Below, piece by piece: positions 19,867 to 28,249 of a DNA stretch of 64,000 nucleotides. Within the stretch, counting starts at the first letter, position 1, and each line of letters starts with the position of its first letter. Made by a program: the position numbers and the translations under genes. Origin of the DNA: Variovorax paradoxus (lineage in GTDB: Bacteria; Pseudomonadota; Gammaproteobacteria; Burkholderiales; Burkholderiaceae_C); NCBI RefSeq assembly GCF_030815855.1, contig NZ_JAUSXG010000001.1, positions 1,426,001 through 1,490,000 of the forward strand. Reading direction: 5' to 3'. The notes below the pieces were generated by a model. That model ran no database searches. It saw only the letters and a program-made list of their open reading frames with translations, and was not told where the DNA came from.

Positions 19867-20658
19867 TCAGAAGGCACTCTTGACGACGCCCCCGTCGACG
19901 CGAAGGGCGGCGCCCGTGGTCGCTGACGCGAGCGGACTTGCCACGTAGGCCACGAGCGAGGCCACCTCCTGTGGCGAGGCGAAGCGCTTGATCAGCGAGG
20001 TCGGTCGAACATGGTCGAAGAACTCTGCCTCGACTTGCTCGAAGCTCTTGTCGCTCGATCGCGCCATGCCCTCCACGAAGTCGCCGACGCCACGCGATTT
20101 CGTTGGACCTGGAAGTACGCTGTTGACTGTGATGTTCGTGCCCGCGACCGATTCCGCAAGCCCGCGCGAGACCGCGAGTTGCGCGGTCTTTGTCACACCG
20201 TAATGGATCATCTCGGTCGGGATCTGCACCCCGCTCTCACTCGAAATGAAGATGATCCTTCCCCAATTCACTCGCCTCATTTCCGGCAATACCAGGCGTG
20301 CAAGGCGGACGCCGCTCAGGACGTTGACGTCGAAGAAACGCAGCCAATCTTCATCGGGAATATCTTCAAAAGCCTTGGCCTCGAAGATGCCCAGATTGTT
20401 GACGAGGATGCCGATGCCGGCGTGACGACGCACGGCCTCGTCGGCAGCCTCGGCCCGACTCAGGTCCGCGGCATAGCCGAGAACCGTGCCGTGCGTCTCC
20501 GAACGGATGCGATCCACCGCTTCATCGACCGCCGTTTGCGACCTGCCGTTGACGATGACGCTTGCACCCTCTTGGGCCAGCGTGCGCGCGATCGCATAGC
20601 CAATTCCTGCGGTGCTGCCACTCACCAGGGCCAGCTTGCCATTGAGTTGAAGGTCCAT
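19867..20658 (-). CDS. SDR family NAD(P)-dependent oxidoreductase
   Basis: A 263-residue classical short-chain dehydrogenase/reductase. It has the cofactor motif GSTAGIGYA at about 14-22, NNLG, the catalytic Ser in IFISSESG, and Tyr and Lys in YGVTK. The C-terminus ends in the usual LRVDGGV pattern. ATG 20658 has AAGGAG eight bases upstream. It follows a Tat-exported alpha/beta hydrolase gene on the same strand after 113 bp and may be co-transcribed. Substrate unknown. Confidence 0.9.
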   Translation of the reverse strand: MDLQLNGKLALVSGSTAGIGYAIARTLAQEGASVIVNGRSQTAVDEAVDRIRSETHGTVLGYAADLSRAEAADEAVRRHAGIGILVNNLGIFEAKAFEDIPDEDWLRFFDVNVLSGVRLARLVLPEMRRVNWGRIIFISSESGVQIPTEMIHYGVTKTAQLAVSRGLAESVAGTNITVNSVLPGPTKSRGVGDFVEGMARSSDKSFEQVEAEFFDHVRPTSLIKRFASPQEVASLVAYVASPLASATTGAALRVDGGVVKSAF

Positions 20659-20771
20659 ATTGATTCTCCTTGGTTAGTTTGACGTTGGTGCACTTCGAGT
20701 TCTGCTGTTCATTCCATCGGCATGACAGCAGGCGGTGGCCAGTGTCTTTCGATGATGAGGCCCATTTCACG

Positions 20772-21719
20772 CTAACCCAGGAAGTTGATCAACGCCGGGA
20801 TGACTTGCGCCGGCGCTTCTTCCATCAGCCAGTGTCCAGAGCCCTTGACGATCACGCCCTGCACGTTGGTCGCAACCATCTTTCCCTGCTCGATCAGGAA
20901 GGTTCCGCCGGCCTTTTCACCAGAGAGGACCAGCATCGGCATGGGCAGGGGCGTTTTGCCCAGCTCGGCGAACTCGGCCGCGTCCTGCTCGAAGGCCTTG
21001 AAATACTCGAAGCCGGCACGCATTCCCCCGGGCTGTGCATAGGCTTTGGCGTAGAACCGGCGATCGGCTTCGGGCACCGACTGCTTGGGATCGGCCGCAA
21101 AGTCGTTCCAGAAATGCTCGAAATAGATACGCTCGCGCCCGCTCACGAGCGCCAGCGGCGTCGTACCGTGGAAATGGAAATGCCAAAGGTCGCGCAGGAG
21201 CCAGACGTTCTGCCATTCGCCGATGCCGGGCAGAAAGGCGTCCATGAGCACCACCTTGTTGGTCTCCGAAGGGAACTGCGCGGCGTATGCGTAGGCCACC
21301 ATCAGGCCGATGTCGTGGCCCACGATGCTGGCGCTGCGGATGCCGAGCGACCGGACGAGCTCATGGATGTCGACGGCCATGTTCTTCTTGCCGTAGCCGG
21401 TCTCGGGCTTCGACGAATTGCCGGCTCCCCGGAGATCGGGCACGACCACGGTGTGTGTTCTCGCCAGCAGCGGCATCAGCGGGTTCCACATGTGCCCGGT
21501 CTCGGCGTAGCCGTGCAGCAGCACAACGACCGGCCCGCTGCCGCCGATGCGGTAGTGAATGCGGGTGCCGTTGACGTCCGCGCCGCCCGTGCGAAAGCCC
21601 GGCACCGCGTCGGCGGCCGGTGCGGCGTGCGCCGCACGACCCATGGTCAGAGCAGCGCCAACAGCGACTGCGCCGGCGATCAGTGCGCGGCGGGTGGGGG
21701 CGGGAGGGGTGTCGATCAT
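20772..21719 (-). CDS. Tat-exported alpha/beta hydrolase, epoxide hydrolase-like
   Basis: A 315-residue alpha/beta hydrolase in the epoxide hydrolase/haloalkane dehalogenase group. The N-terminus PTRRALIAGAVAVGAAL is a twin-arginine signal followed by AHA, so it should be periplasmic. The oxyanion motif is LLHGYAETGHMW, the nucleophile elbow is VGHDIG (Asp), as in epoxide hydrolases, and the terminal His is in GSGHWLMEE. The ATG at 21719 is preceded by AAAGGA; a longer in-frame start at 21779 has no such support. It is divergent from a LysR gene. The natural substrate is unknown. Confidence 0.88.
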   Translation of the reverse strand: MIDTPPAPTRRALIAGAVAVGAALTMGRAAHAAPAADAVPGFRTGGADVNGTRIHYRIGGSGPVVVLLHGYAETGHMWNPLMPLLARTHTVVVPDLRGAGNSSKPETGYGKKNMAVDIHELVRSLGIRSASIVGHDIGLMVAYAYAAQFPSETNKVVLMDAFLPGIGEWQNVWLLRDLWHFHFHGTTPLALVSGRERIYFEHFWNDFAADPKQSVPEADRRFYAKAYAQPGGMRAGFEYFKAFEQDAAEFAELGKTPLPMPMLVLSGEKAGGTFLIEQGKMVATNVQGVIVKGSGHWLMEEAPAQVIPALINFLG

Positions 21720-21761
21720 GGGAACGTCCTTTCGGTCGGTTGGGGGTGAGGCGAATTTATG

Positions 21762-21820
21762 ATTCAGCTTCGCTTTCAAAAAGGTCCCGAAAGTGGTTTA
21801 CTCATTCAGCTTTGCTGAAC
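21762..21820. promoter_or_regulatory. Candidate LysR operator between hydrolase and LysR genes
   Basis: The motif ATTCAGCTTyGCT occurs twice, near 21762 and 21804. The second copy is a perfect palindrome TTCAGC-TTT-GCTGAA (21805-21819) that contains a T-N11-A LysR box (TCAGCTTTGCTGA). It lies 17 bp before the LysR start and about 85 bp before the hydrolase start. Binding by the adjacent LysR is inferred. Confidence 0.5.
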
Positions 21821-21836
21821 GATTGGAGCAGTCCCG

Positions 21837-22763
21837 ATGGACCGTTTGCGTGCGTACGAGGTGTTCGTCACCGTGGTGGCGCGGGGCAGCTTCACCAAGG
21901 CGGCCGACGCGCTGGACACCTCTCCGGCCAACGTGACGCGCTACGTCAACGAGTTGGAAGCGCACTTGCGCACGCGGTTGATCAACCGCACCTCGCGCCG
22001 CTTGTCGCTCACGGAAGGCGGCGAGGCACTGTTCGACCGGGCAAAGTCGATCCTCGAGGAAGTGGCAGAGACAGAGGCGCTGGCGACCACCGCGTCGCTG
22101 CAGCCGCGCGGGCGCCTGCGCATCAACGCGCCACTGAGTTTCGGTAGCTTGGTGCTGGCGCCGCTGTGGCCGAAGTTCATGGCGAAGTACCCCGACGTCG
22201 AACTCGACATCGCGCTCATCGACCGCGTGGTCGACATCGTCGAAGAAGGCTACGACCTTGCCATCCGGATCTCGCGGACCACGTCGGGCAACCACATCGC
22301 GCGCCGCCTGGGCTGCTCGCCGAATCTGGTCTGCGCCTCGCCCCATTACCTTGCCCTCCATGGAATGCCCCAGGTCCCGGCGGATCTTGCGCGGCATCTG
22401 TGCCTGGGCTACACGTACGGCGCCACGTCCGACGAGTGGCAGTTCGCCGGCCCCAACGGAACGCTGGAATCCGTGCGCGTGCGCTGGGCCTTGCGGGCCA
22501 ACAACGGCGACACCGCCCGTGCTGCGGCGCTCGCCGGTGGCGGCGTCATCTGGCAGCCGCGTTTCGTGATCGGCCAAGACGTACAGGCCGGGCGGCTGGT
22601 CGAGGTCATGCCTGGCTACCGCATGCCCCCTATCGACATCCTGGCCATCTACGCAAGCCGCCGCCATCTCAGTGCGAAGGTGCGAGTGATGGTGGACTTC
22701 CTGGTAGAAGCTTTTGAAGACTCGCCGCTGGAGAAAGGCGAACTGGCGACGGTTGGCAAGTGA
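21837..22763 (+). CDS. LysR family transcriptional regulator
   Basis: A 308-residue LysR protein of the CrgA/DsdC-like large subgroup. Its N-terminal winged helix reads MDRLRAYEVFVTVVARGSFT, KAADALDTSPANVTRYVNELE, then RLINRTSRRLSLTEGG, which is typical. The effector domain contains the subgroup stretch GYDLAIRISR and ends with FLVEAF. It is divergent from the Tat hydrolase/SDR genes and probably controls them through the palindrome at 21805-21819. The inducer is unknown. Confidence 0.9.
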   Translation: MDRLRAYEVFVTVVARGSFTKAADALDTSPANVTRYVNELEAHLRTRLINRTSRRLSLTEGGEALFDRAKSILEEVAETEALATTASLQPRGRLRINAPLSFGSLVLAPLWPKFMAKYPDVELDIALIDRVVDIVEEGYDLAIRISRTTSGNHIARRLGCSPNLVCASPHYLALHGMPQVPADLARHLCLGYTYGATSDEWQFAGPNGTLESVRVRWALRANNGDTARAAALAGGGVIWQPRFVIGQDVQAGRLVEVMPGYRMPPIDILAIYASRRHLSAKVRVMVDFLVEAFEDSPLEKGELATVGK

Positions 22764-22986
22764 GCTGCTGCCGATCTCCTGCCTGGAGTTGGCGTACTTG
22801 CGTTCGCTCTATGAGCCATAGCACGCAGCACGCAGCAGAGACTCTGAACAAAGCGGAGCAGATGCGTTTGCAGCGCCAGCGAGCTTCAGCGCTAACGTTG
22901 GCCATCGCGACGGATGAGCAAGCCTCAGGCAACAATCGGCCATGACCGGGCCTTCGCCGCGATCGCTGAATGAACTCTTGCCATCC

Positions 22987-23478
22987 ATGAACATCCGCGA
23001 AGCGCGCCCCTTCGATGCGCCAATGATTGCCTCCGTCCTGCAAGAGGCCGCCGAGTGGCTCGCCGGCGATGGTCGGCCGCTTTGGTCGGCAGCCGAAATT
23101 GGCCACGAAAGCGTCCTGCGGGACGTGGGCAAAGGTCTCTTCCACATTGCCCGCCAAGGCGAGCAATTGGCTGGCGTCATGAAGTTCGAGTTGGAGGACG
23201 CCTATTTTTGGCCCGAGCTCCTGCCGGGCACCTCGGCTTTTGTTCACAAGCTTGCCGTACGCCGCGCATGGGCGAAGAAGGGCGTCTCGACCGCGCTGCT
23301 GTCATATGCCCGAACTCGGGCTCGGCAGCTTGGACGTGCTCACCTGCGCCTGGACTGCGTTGCGGACCGGCAAGGGCTGCGTAATCTTTATGAAGGCTTC
23401 GGTTTCGCCCTGCACAGCGTCGTTCAGATTGGAGGCTCCTCGTATGCGCGGTATGAACTCCCAACGGCAACCCTGTAG
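22987..23478 (+). CDS. GNAT family N-acetyltransferase
   Basis: A 163-residue GNAT-fold protein. The family pattern shows as NIREARPFDAPMIASVLQEAAEWL at the start, the strand FVHKLAVRRAWAKKGVSTALLSYARTRA (the acetyl-CoA loop, here a variant of the usual RGxGxG), and LRLDCVADRQGLRNLYEGFGF. An ATG at 22942 would add 15 residues without clear similarity, so 22987 is preferred; neither has a strong ribosome-binding site. It stands alone, and the substrate is unknown. Confidence 0.8.
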   Translation: MNIREARPFDAPMIASVLQEAAEWLAGDGRPLWSAAEIGHESVLRDVGKGLFHIARQGEQLAGVMKFELEDAYFWPELLPGTSAFVHKLAVRRAWAKKGVSTALLSYARTRARQLGRAHLRLDCVADRQGLRNLYEGFGFALHSVVQIGGSSYARYELPTATL

Positions 23479-23544
23479 GGATTAGGAGAGGCGCCGACCG
23501 GCTAGGGTCGGACGCAGCCAACCATTCAACTGCACCGCCCAATT

Positions 23545-24261
23545 TCAATGTCCTTGCCTTGCCCGCTCATCGATCGATGCCGACCCCGACCTGGCCAGGC
23601 GGGTGGGCAATGTCATTGCGGTGACGCCGACCAGGATGCATGCGAGCCCGAGCCACGCGGTGGGAGCCAGCCGTTCGCCAAGGAACGTCACACCGATGGC
23701 CACTCCGATCGGTACCCGCAGGTAGGCCTGCGCGGAGGTCGACATCGGCCCCAGCGTGCGGATGAGCCGGAAGTAGATCGTGAAGGCCAATGCGGTCGAG
23801 AGCACCGCGAGCGTCAACACTGCGAGCACCGACTCGGCAGCAGGGGTCAACGTCCAGGGCCTGTCGACTAGCAGGCTGACGGGCAGCAGAACCGCCGCGC
23901 CGCTGAGCAGCGAGCCTGCGGCAGGCACCATCGGATCGAGGCCCCTGAACACGCGTCCGAGCGTCGCCGCACAGGCGTAGCAGACGGCTGCTGCCACCAG
24001 AGCCAGCTGCGCGAGCAAGGAACCCCCAAGCCCGTCCAACGCTTCGAAACCCACGATCGGGCAAATGCCCGCCAGCCCTGCACCTAAGCCTACCAGCCGC
24101 CGCAGTGAAGATTTCTCTGCACCTTGCAAGCCAAGACTGAACAGGAAGATGAAGATAGGCGAAGTCGAGTTGAGGATGGTCGCGAGGCCCGCATCCACGC
24201 TGCGTTCGGCCCACGCGATCAGCGTAAAGGGCAGGACGCTGTTGAAGCATGCCTGCAACAT
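23545..24261 (-). pseudogene. EamA/DMT-family transporter, 5'-truncated
   Basis: The reading frame encodes the last three quarters of an EamA drug/metabolite transporter: NSVLPFTLIAWAERSVDAGLATILNSTSPIFIF, then the second EamA repeat with FTIYFRLIRTLGPMSTSAQAYLRVPIG and GERLAPTAWLGLACILVGV. The first helices, about 60 residues that normally begin with a W-G-x-x-F motif, are missing. The frame before ATG 24261 continues but encodes a polar His/Arg-rich stretch, and neither other frame there holds a membrane helix, so this is a loss rather than a simple frameshift. The adjoining HxlR gene occupies the sequence from 24458. Probably a remnant. Confidence 0.65.
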
Positions 24262-24457
24262 GAAACGCCGCCAGCGTGCCGCATCGCGAGACAGCCGTTC
24301 GGCGTGGTTTCGAGGATGTTGATGCGCATGGTCCGCCGATGATTGCAAGCAAGAGCTTCCTACACTTCGCTGGCGAGCGAAGCATGCAATGGCAGCCCGT
24401 TTGCTCGCACGACGCATGGGCGCCTCGACGTGTGGCGGATTCGAAGTGGACCAACGA

Positions 24458-24970
24458 TCAGGCTGGGCCGCGCTTGAATGCCTCCTTCCGCTCCTGACGC
24501 TCCGCATTGAACGACTCGCTCAGCGTCGCGGAAAGTTCTTCCCTGCGCATCTCCTCACCGCATGCCTGGCACATCGGACCCAATCCCGGATCCTTTCCGC
24601 ACGGAACGTGCGTGTAGCGTATGGCCACCTCTTGCTTGCTGGACTTGCACCAAGTCTCACCCCAGGCGCGAAATGCCAGAAACACGGGGTAAAACCCGGC
24701 ACCCATATGGGTGAGGTGGTATTCGCTGCGCAGCGGCCTTGTGCTGTACGGCCGGCGTTCAATCATCCCGTCTGATTCGAGTTTCTTCAGCCGATCCGCC
24801 AGCATCTGTGGCGTGGCTTTTATCTGTGCCTGGATCTCCTCGAAGCGATGGCTCCCGAGAAACAACTCGCGCAGCACCAGAACCGTCCAGCGGTCACCGA
24901 CGATTTTCTGAGCCAGCGCGACCGGGCAGACGGTGTCGTCGGCCACGGACGGCGACGCCTTTTTAGCCAT
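24458..24970 (-). CDS. HxlR family transcriptional regulator
   Basis: A 170-residue HxlR-type winged-helix regulator with the family signature CPVALAQKIVGDRWTVLVLRELF and the wing/recognition region RFEEIQAQIKATPQMLADRLKKLE. The tail carries a CQACGEE Cys pair that might sense redox state or metal. ATG 24970 has AGGAAG just before it; a GTG at 24982 is the alternative. It is divergent from the NTF2-like/DUF3237/LysE genes, and a strong palindrome lies between, so it likely represses them and itself. Confidence 0.9.
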   Translation of the reverse strand: MAKKASPSVADDTVCPVALAQKIVGDRWTVLVLRELFLGSHRFEEIQAQIKATPQMLADRLKKLESDGMIERRPYSTRPLRSEYHLTHMGAGFYPVFLAFRAWGETWCKSSKQEVAIRYTHVPCGKDPGLGPMCQACGEEMRREELSATLSESFNAERQERKEAFKRGPA

Positions 24971-24992
24971 TTTCTTCCTCACAATTCATGTG

Positions 24993-25009
24993 CCTATGAT
25001 AATCATAGG
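24993..25009. promoter_or_regulatory. HxlR operator candidate
   Basis: An 8-bp perfect inverted repeat, CCTATGAT-A-ATCATAGG, sits 23 bp before the HxlR start and about 100 bp before the NTF2-like gene. TATAGT follows at 25010-25015 and could be a -10 element for the rightward promoter. The AT-rich palindrome stands out in a GC-rich intergenic region. Confidence 0.6.
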
Positions 25010-25110
25010 TATAGTTGTCGTGTTCGCGCGGGGGTCTACCCACCCGTCGCGAGCCGCGGAATCAGCCGATGCACCGCGAACAGAGCCAGCCGATAGAGAA
25101 AGGTTTTCAC

Positions 25111-25509
25111 ATGTCTGAAGCTATCCAGCCAAATCTTGCCGCCATCGCCGACCGCTACGCTGCGGCATGGCTCTCCCACGACCCTCAGGCCATTGTCGCG
25201 CTCCATGCGCCTGACTCGACCTTTCAGGCCCATGGCCGCAGCGCAGAGGTCAAGGGCAAGGCTGCGCTGCTCAAGGAGTTCGCCGGAGTGTTCGAGCTCT
25301 ACCCCAACTTCGGCGTCGAGATACGCCGCCTTCTTCTCGGCGACAGGCACTGGACACTCGATTGGGATCTGACGTTCCAGCCCCCCGGCAAGGAACCCAG
25401 AAAATTTCATGCGCTGGATGTCGTGGAAGTGGACGGCGACGGACTTGTCACAAGGAAAGACACCTTCTTCGATTTCGCTCAAGTGAAAGCAGCACTCGAT
25501 GCGAAATGA
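25111..25509 (+). CDS. NTF2-like (SnoaL-like) protein
   Basis: A 132-residue protein of the NTF2/SnoaL fold. It has the typical opening helix IADRYAAAWLSHDPQAIVALHAPD and strands ending in KFHALDVVEVDGDGLVTRKDTFFD. Such folds bind small hydrophobic molecules and may act as isomerases, cyclases or hydrolases. The start is set by GAGAAAGG about 9 bases before ATG 25111. It leads a DUF3237 gene by 10 bp, with a LysE exporter gene after, and is opposite HxlR. Ligand unknown. Confidence 0.85.
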   Translation: MSEAIQPNLAAIADRYAAAWLSHDPQAIVALHAPDSTFQAHGRSAEVKGKAALLKEFAGVFELYPNFGVEIRRLLLGDRHWTLDWDLTFQPPGKEPRKFHALDVVEVDGDGLVTRKDTFFDFAQVKAALDAK

Positions 25510-25519
25510 GGACCAAGAC

Positions 25520-26035
25520 ATGACGGACGTAAAAATCCCTATCGCCGCTCCAGTGACGCCATTGTTCGACCGAGCGTTGATCGAAGCGCTGCCGGTCGAG
25601 CATTTGTGCGACCTCAGCATCGACCTGGAGCTCGGCCAGGTGATCAAGACCCACCTCGGCACCCGCTTGACCTTCGTGGTGAAGGGCGGACGCTTCGAAG
25701 GCCCCCGCTTCCGGGGCGAAATGCTGCCGGGCGGCGGCGACTGGGTACACCTCGGTGCCGACGGAACCAGCCGCATGGATGTTCGCGCCACCTTGCGCAC
25801 CCATGACGGTGTTCTCATTCACTATGACTCTCAAGGCCTCCTCAGGTACCCGGAGGATGGCCGTGCGCGTTTGGCCAAGGGCGAGCGATTGTCGTTCGAC
25901 GAAACATACATCCGTCCAACGCCCCGGTTCGAGACGTCCGACGAGCGCTATTCATGGCTTTCCGGAATGGTCACCGTCGGCTACGGCGAATATGGGCCTG
26001 GCCGGATCGATCACCGGATGTATTGCATCCTCTGA
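25520..26035 (+). CDS. DUF3237 domain-containing protein
   Basis: A 171-residue DUF3237 protein, a small beta-barrel-like family with no known reaction. The family pattern includes GTRLTFVVKGGRFEGPRFRGEMLPGGGDWV, then DVRATLRTHDGVLIHYDSQG, and near the end WLSGMVTVGYGEY. ATG 25520 is chosen because GAGG lies about 8 bases before it. It is probably co-transcribed with the NTF2-like gene upstream. Confidence 0.85.
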   Translation: MTDVKIPIAAPVTPLFDRALIEALPVEHLCDLSIDLELGQVIKTHLGTRLTFVVKGGRFEGPRFRGEMLPGGGDWVHLGADGTSRMDVRATLRTHDGVLIHYDSQGLLRYPEDGRARLAKGERLSFDETYIRPTPRFETSDERYSWLSGMVTVGYGEYGPGRIDHRMYCIL

Positions 26036-26115
26036 CATGACCTGCGCAGAACGCGAAGAGCAGTGCTGCGCAATGCCCCACGGCGCAGAGAGCCGGTGAA
26101 CTCGGAGGACTTCCA

Positions 26116-26766
26116 GTGCCTGACACGCAACACTTGTTGCTCTTCATCGCCACCGGCTGGCTGTTGAACCTCGCGCCCGGGCCGGACGTGCTGTACATCG
26201 TCACCCATTCGCTGAGGTCCGGAACCAAGGCCGGCCTCGTGGCGGGGCTGGGCATCACAGCCGGTGGTTTTGTGCACATCTTCGCAGCCGCGCTGGGCAT
26301 GAGCGCACTGCTGGCGACGTCGGCGACCGCATTCGCCACGCTGAAGTGGATCGGAGTCGCGTACCTGCTGTGGGTCGGCACCAAACTGCTGCTGGCCAAA
26401 GCACCGCCGCGTCATGCAGAGATGACCGGCCTGGCGCAGTCGCGGCCGGCCGCGAGCTTGGTGGTTGTGTTCCTCGGGGGCTTCTGGACCAATGTGTTGA
26501 ACCCGAAGGTGGCGATGTTCTTCCTGGCCTTTGTGCCGCAATTCATTGCACCGGATGCGCCCGACAAGGCATGGACCTTTGTGCTGTTGGGCACCTTGTT
26601 CAAACTCAACTCCTTGCCGTTCAACTGCGGCTGGGCGCTGGCTGCCGGCTGGATGGCCCGACACGGCGCCGTCCAGAGCGCCCTGCATCGGCTGGACCGG
26701 GTGGCGGGCGCCATGTTCGCCGGATTCGGCATCAAGCTGGCCCTGACCGACATCCCTTCTCGTTAG
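26116..26766 (+). CDS. LysE family exporter
   Basis: A 216-residue membrane protein of the LysE/RhtB family with the diagnostic N-terminus NLAPGPDVLYIVTHSLRSGTKAGLVAGLGI and about six helices. The second half has GGFWTNVLNPKVAMFFLAFVPQF. These proteins export amino acids or related small molecules. The GTG at 26116 has GGAGGA seven bases upstream. It follows the DUF3237 gene by 80 bp and may be the exporter of the HxlR-controlled module. Confidence 0.9.
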   Translation: MPDTQHLLLFIATGWLLNLAPGPDVLYIVTHSLRSGTKAGLVAGLGITAGGFVHIFAAALGMSALLATSATAFATLKWIGVAYLLWVGTKLLLAKAPPRHAEMTGLAQSRPAASLVVVFLGGFWTNVLNPKVAMFFLAFVPQFIAPDAPDKAWTFVLLGTLFKLNSLPFNCGWALAAGWMARHGAVQSALHRLDRVAGAMFAGFGIKLALTDIPSR

Positions 26767-26877
26767 CTGCCGCCCAGCCAACTGAAGAAAGCCGGGGCGA
26801 GCATGTGGGGTATAGCCGCTCCCTGAACGAAACATGTGTCTGCCGTTCGCCAGTCCAAACCGGTGAGATCAACAACC

Positions 26878-28038
26878 CTATCGACACTCGTTCCAGTACC
26901 AGTCAGGATTCGCCTTCAGCGGCGTGGCGATCCGCTTGAGAGACGCGCGGCCCTGCGCGTCCTTCGCAACAACGAAGACGTGCCCGTCCTGAACCGGGAA
27001 ACCGTTGCGCAGAAACCTGAAGCCACTGCGCACCGAAGAAAAGTTGGCGGCGTCGAGCGCGTTGCGCAAAGCGTCGCGATCGGCGACAGCGCCCTTGGTT
27101 TCCTTCAGCGCGCTGTCGATCAAGAGCGCCGCATCGAAACCTTGCGCAGCGTACTGCGATGGGATGCGCCCGTGCTTCTTTTCGAAGGCGGCAACGAAAG
27201 CCTTGCTCGTCGGACTCGGCAGGTCGGGGCCCCAGACCGCGCCTGCCAGCACATTGAGCGCGGCATCCTCGAGCAGCGGCAGTGTCGTGCCATCGACCGT
27301 GCCGATTGTCAGCAGGGGCACCTTGTTCAGGAGGCCCGAGCGATTCATCTGCTGGATGAATTTGACGCCCATGTCGCCCGGCAAGAAAGCAACCACCGCA
27401 TCGGGGGCGACGCGCTTGATTTGCGCCAGCGCTGCCGCGTAGTCGGTCTGGTCGGGCCGGACGTGGATTTCGCTGATCACCTCGCCCGAGTAGTAACGCT
27501 TGAAGCCTCGCAATTGCTCCTTGCCCGACGGACTATCAGGCGCCAGAAACAGCGTCTTCCAGTAGCGCTGATCGACGGCGTACCGTCCCACGATCCCGGC
27601 CTGGTACTCGTCCTGGTACGAGGTGAAGAAGAATTTGCTGTTGCAACGCTTGCCGGCAATCGGCGCCGGGCCGGCATTCGAGCCGACCAACAGCATGCCC
27701 GATCTGGCCATCGGCTTGGCCATGGCCATCATCACGTCGGAGAAGGTCACGCCGGTGATGAAGCTGACCTTGTCTTTCTCGATCAGGTTCTGCGCCAGTT
27801 GCGCACCGAGCTCGGGGTTGTGCTGATCGTCTTCCTTGATGATCGCCACAGGCACGCCGCCGAGCATTCCTTGCCGTTGCTGGACCGCCAGCATGAAGCC
27901 GTCGTACTGCTCCTGGCCGAGCGCTGCCGCCGGTCCCGACAGCGTGCCGACAAAGCCGATTTTTACCTGTGGGGAGGCGGCCAGCGCCATGGCGCCCAAG
28001 GCGCAGGCCATGAGGACAGAACGAATGCGAAGGATCAG
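26878..28038 (-). CDS. LivK-like ABC transporter substrate-binding protein (orphan)
   Basis: A periplasmic type I binding protein of the branched-chain amino acid/amide (LivK/UrtA) group: VKIGFVGTLSGPAAALGQEQYDGFMLAV near the start, SFITGVTFSDVMMAMAKPM, and PLLTIGTVDGTTLP. From ATG 28011 the signal peptide lacks its basic N-terminus. From a CTG at 28038 it reads MILRIRSVLMACALGAMALAA, and AAGGA lies five bases before that CTG, so a CTG start is proposed (386 residues). No permease or ATPase genes adjoin, so it must share a transporter encoded elsewhere. Ligand unknown. Confidence 0.85.
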   Translation of the reverse strand: MILRIRSVLMACALGAMALAASPQVKIGFVGTLSGPAAALGQEQYDGFMLAVQQRQGMLGGVPVAIIKEDDQHNPELGAQLAQNLIEKDKVSFITGVTFSDVMMAMAKPMARSGMLLVGSNAGPAPIAGKRCNSKFFFTSYQDEYQAGIVGRYAVDQRYWKTLFLAPDSPSGKEQLRGFKRYYSGEVISEIHVRPDQTDYAAALAQIKRVAPDAVVAFLPGDMGVKFIQQMNRSGLLNKVPLLTIGTVDGTTLPLLEDAALNVLAGAVWGPDLPSPTSKAFVAAFEKKHGRIPSQYAAQGFDAALLIDSALKETKGAVADRDALRNALDAANFSSVRSGFRFLRNGFPVQDGHVFVVAKDAQGRASLKRIATPLKANPDWYWNECR

Positions 28039-28249
28039 GGTGTTCCTTGTGAATGAGTCGGGCGAGCGGTCAGAAAGAGACCGGGTTCGAACCTGGCCAG
28101 TTTAAGGTCGCGACACGCCCGCGCCGACGTTGCGGAACAACGCCACTCCGATGTTGCAGTTCATCAGTTCGCCCCGTTGAACCGTCGTCGTTTTGCAATC
28201 GCCTCCAACGACTCGGTCGTGGCGGCCTTGGGCCCTTGGTCGGCCCCCG

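Noticed and set aside
22764..22941. Short frames between LysR and GNAT genes
   Set aside because: No ribosome-binding site, Arg/Ser-rich composition and no similarity to anything recognised.
28039..28249. Short plus-strand frame in the 211-bp gap between the LivK-like and methyltransferase genes
   Set aside because: It runs into the methyltransferase gene antisense and has no coding features; I see nothing else in this gap.
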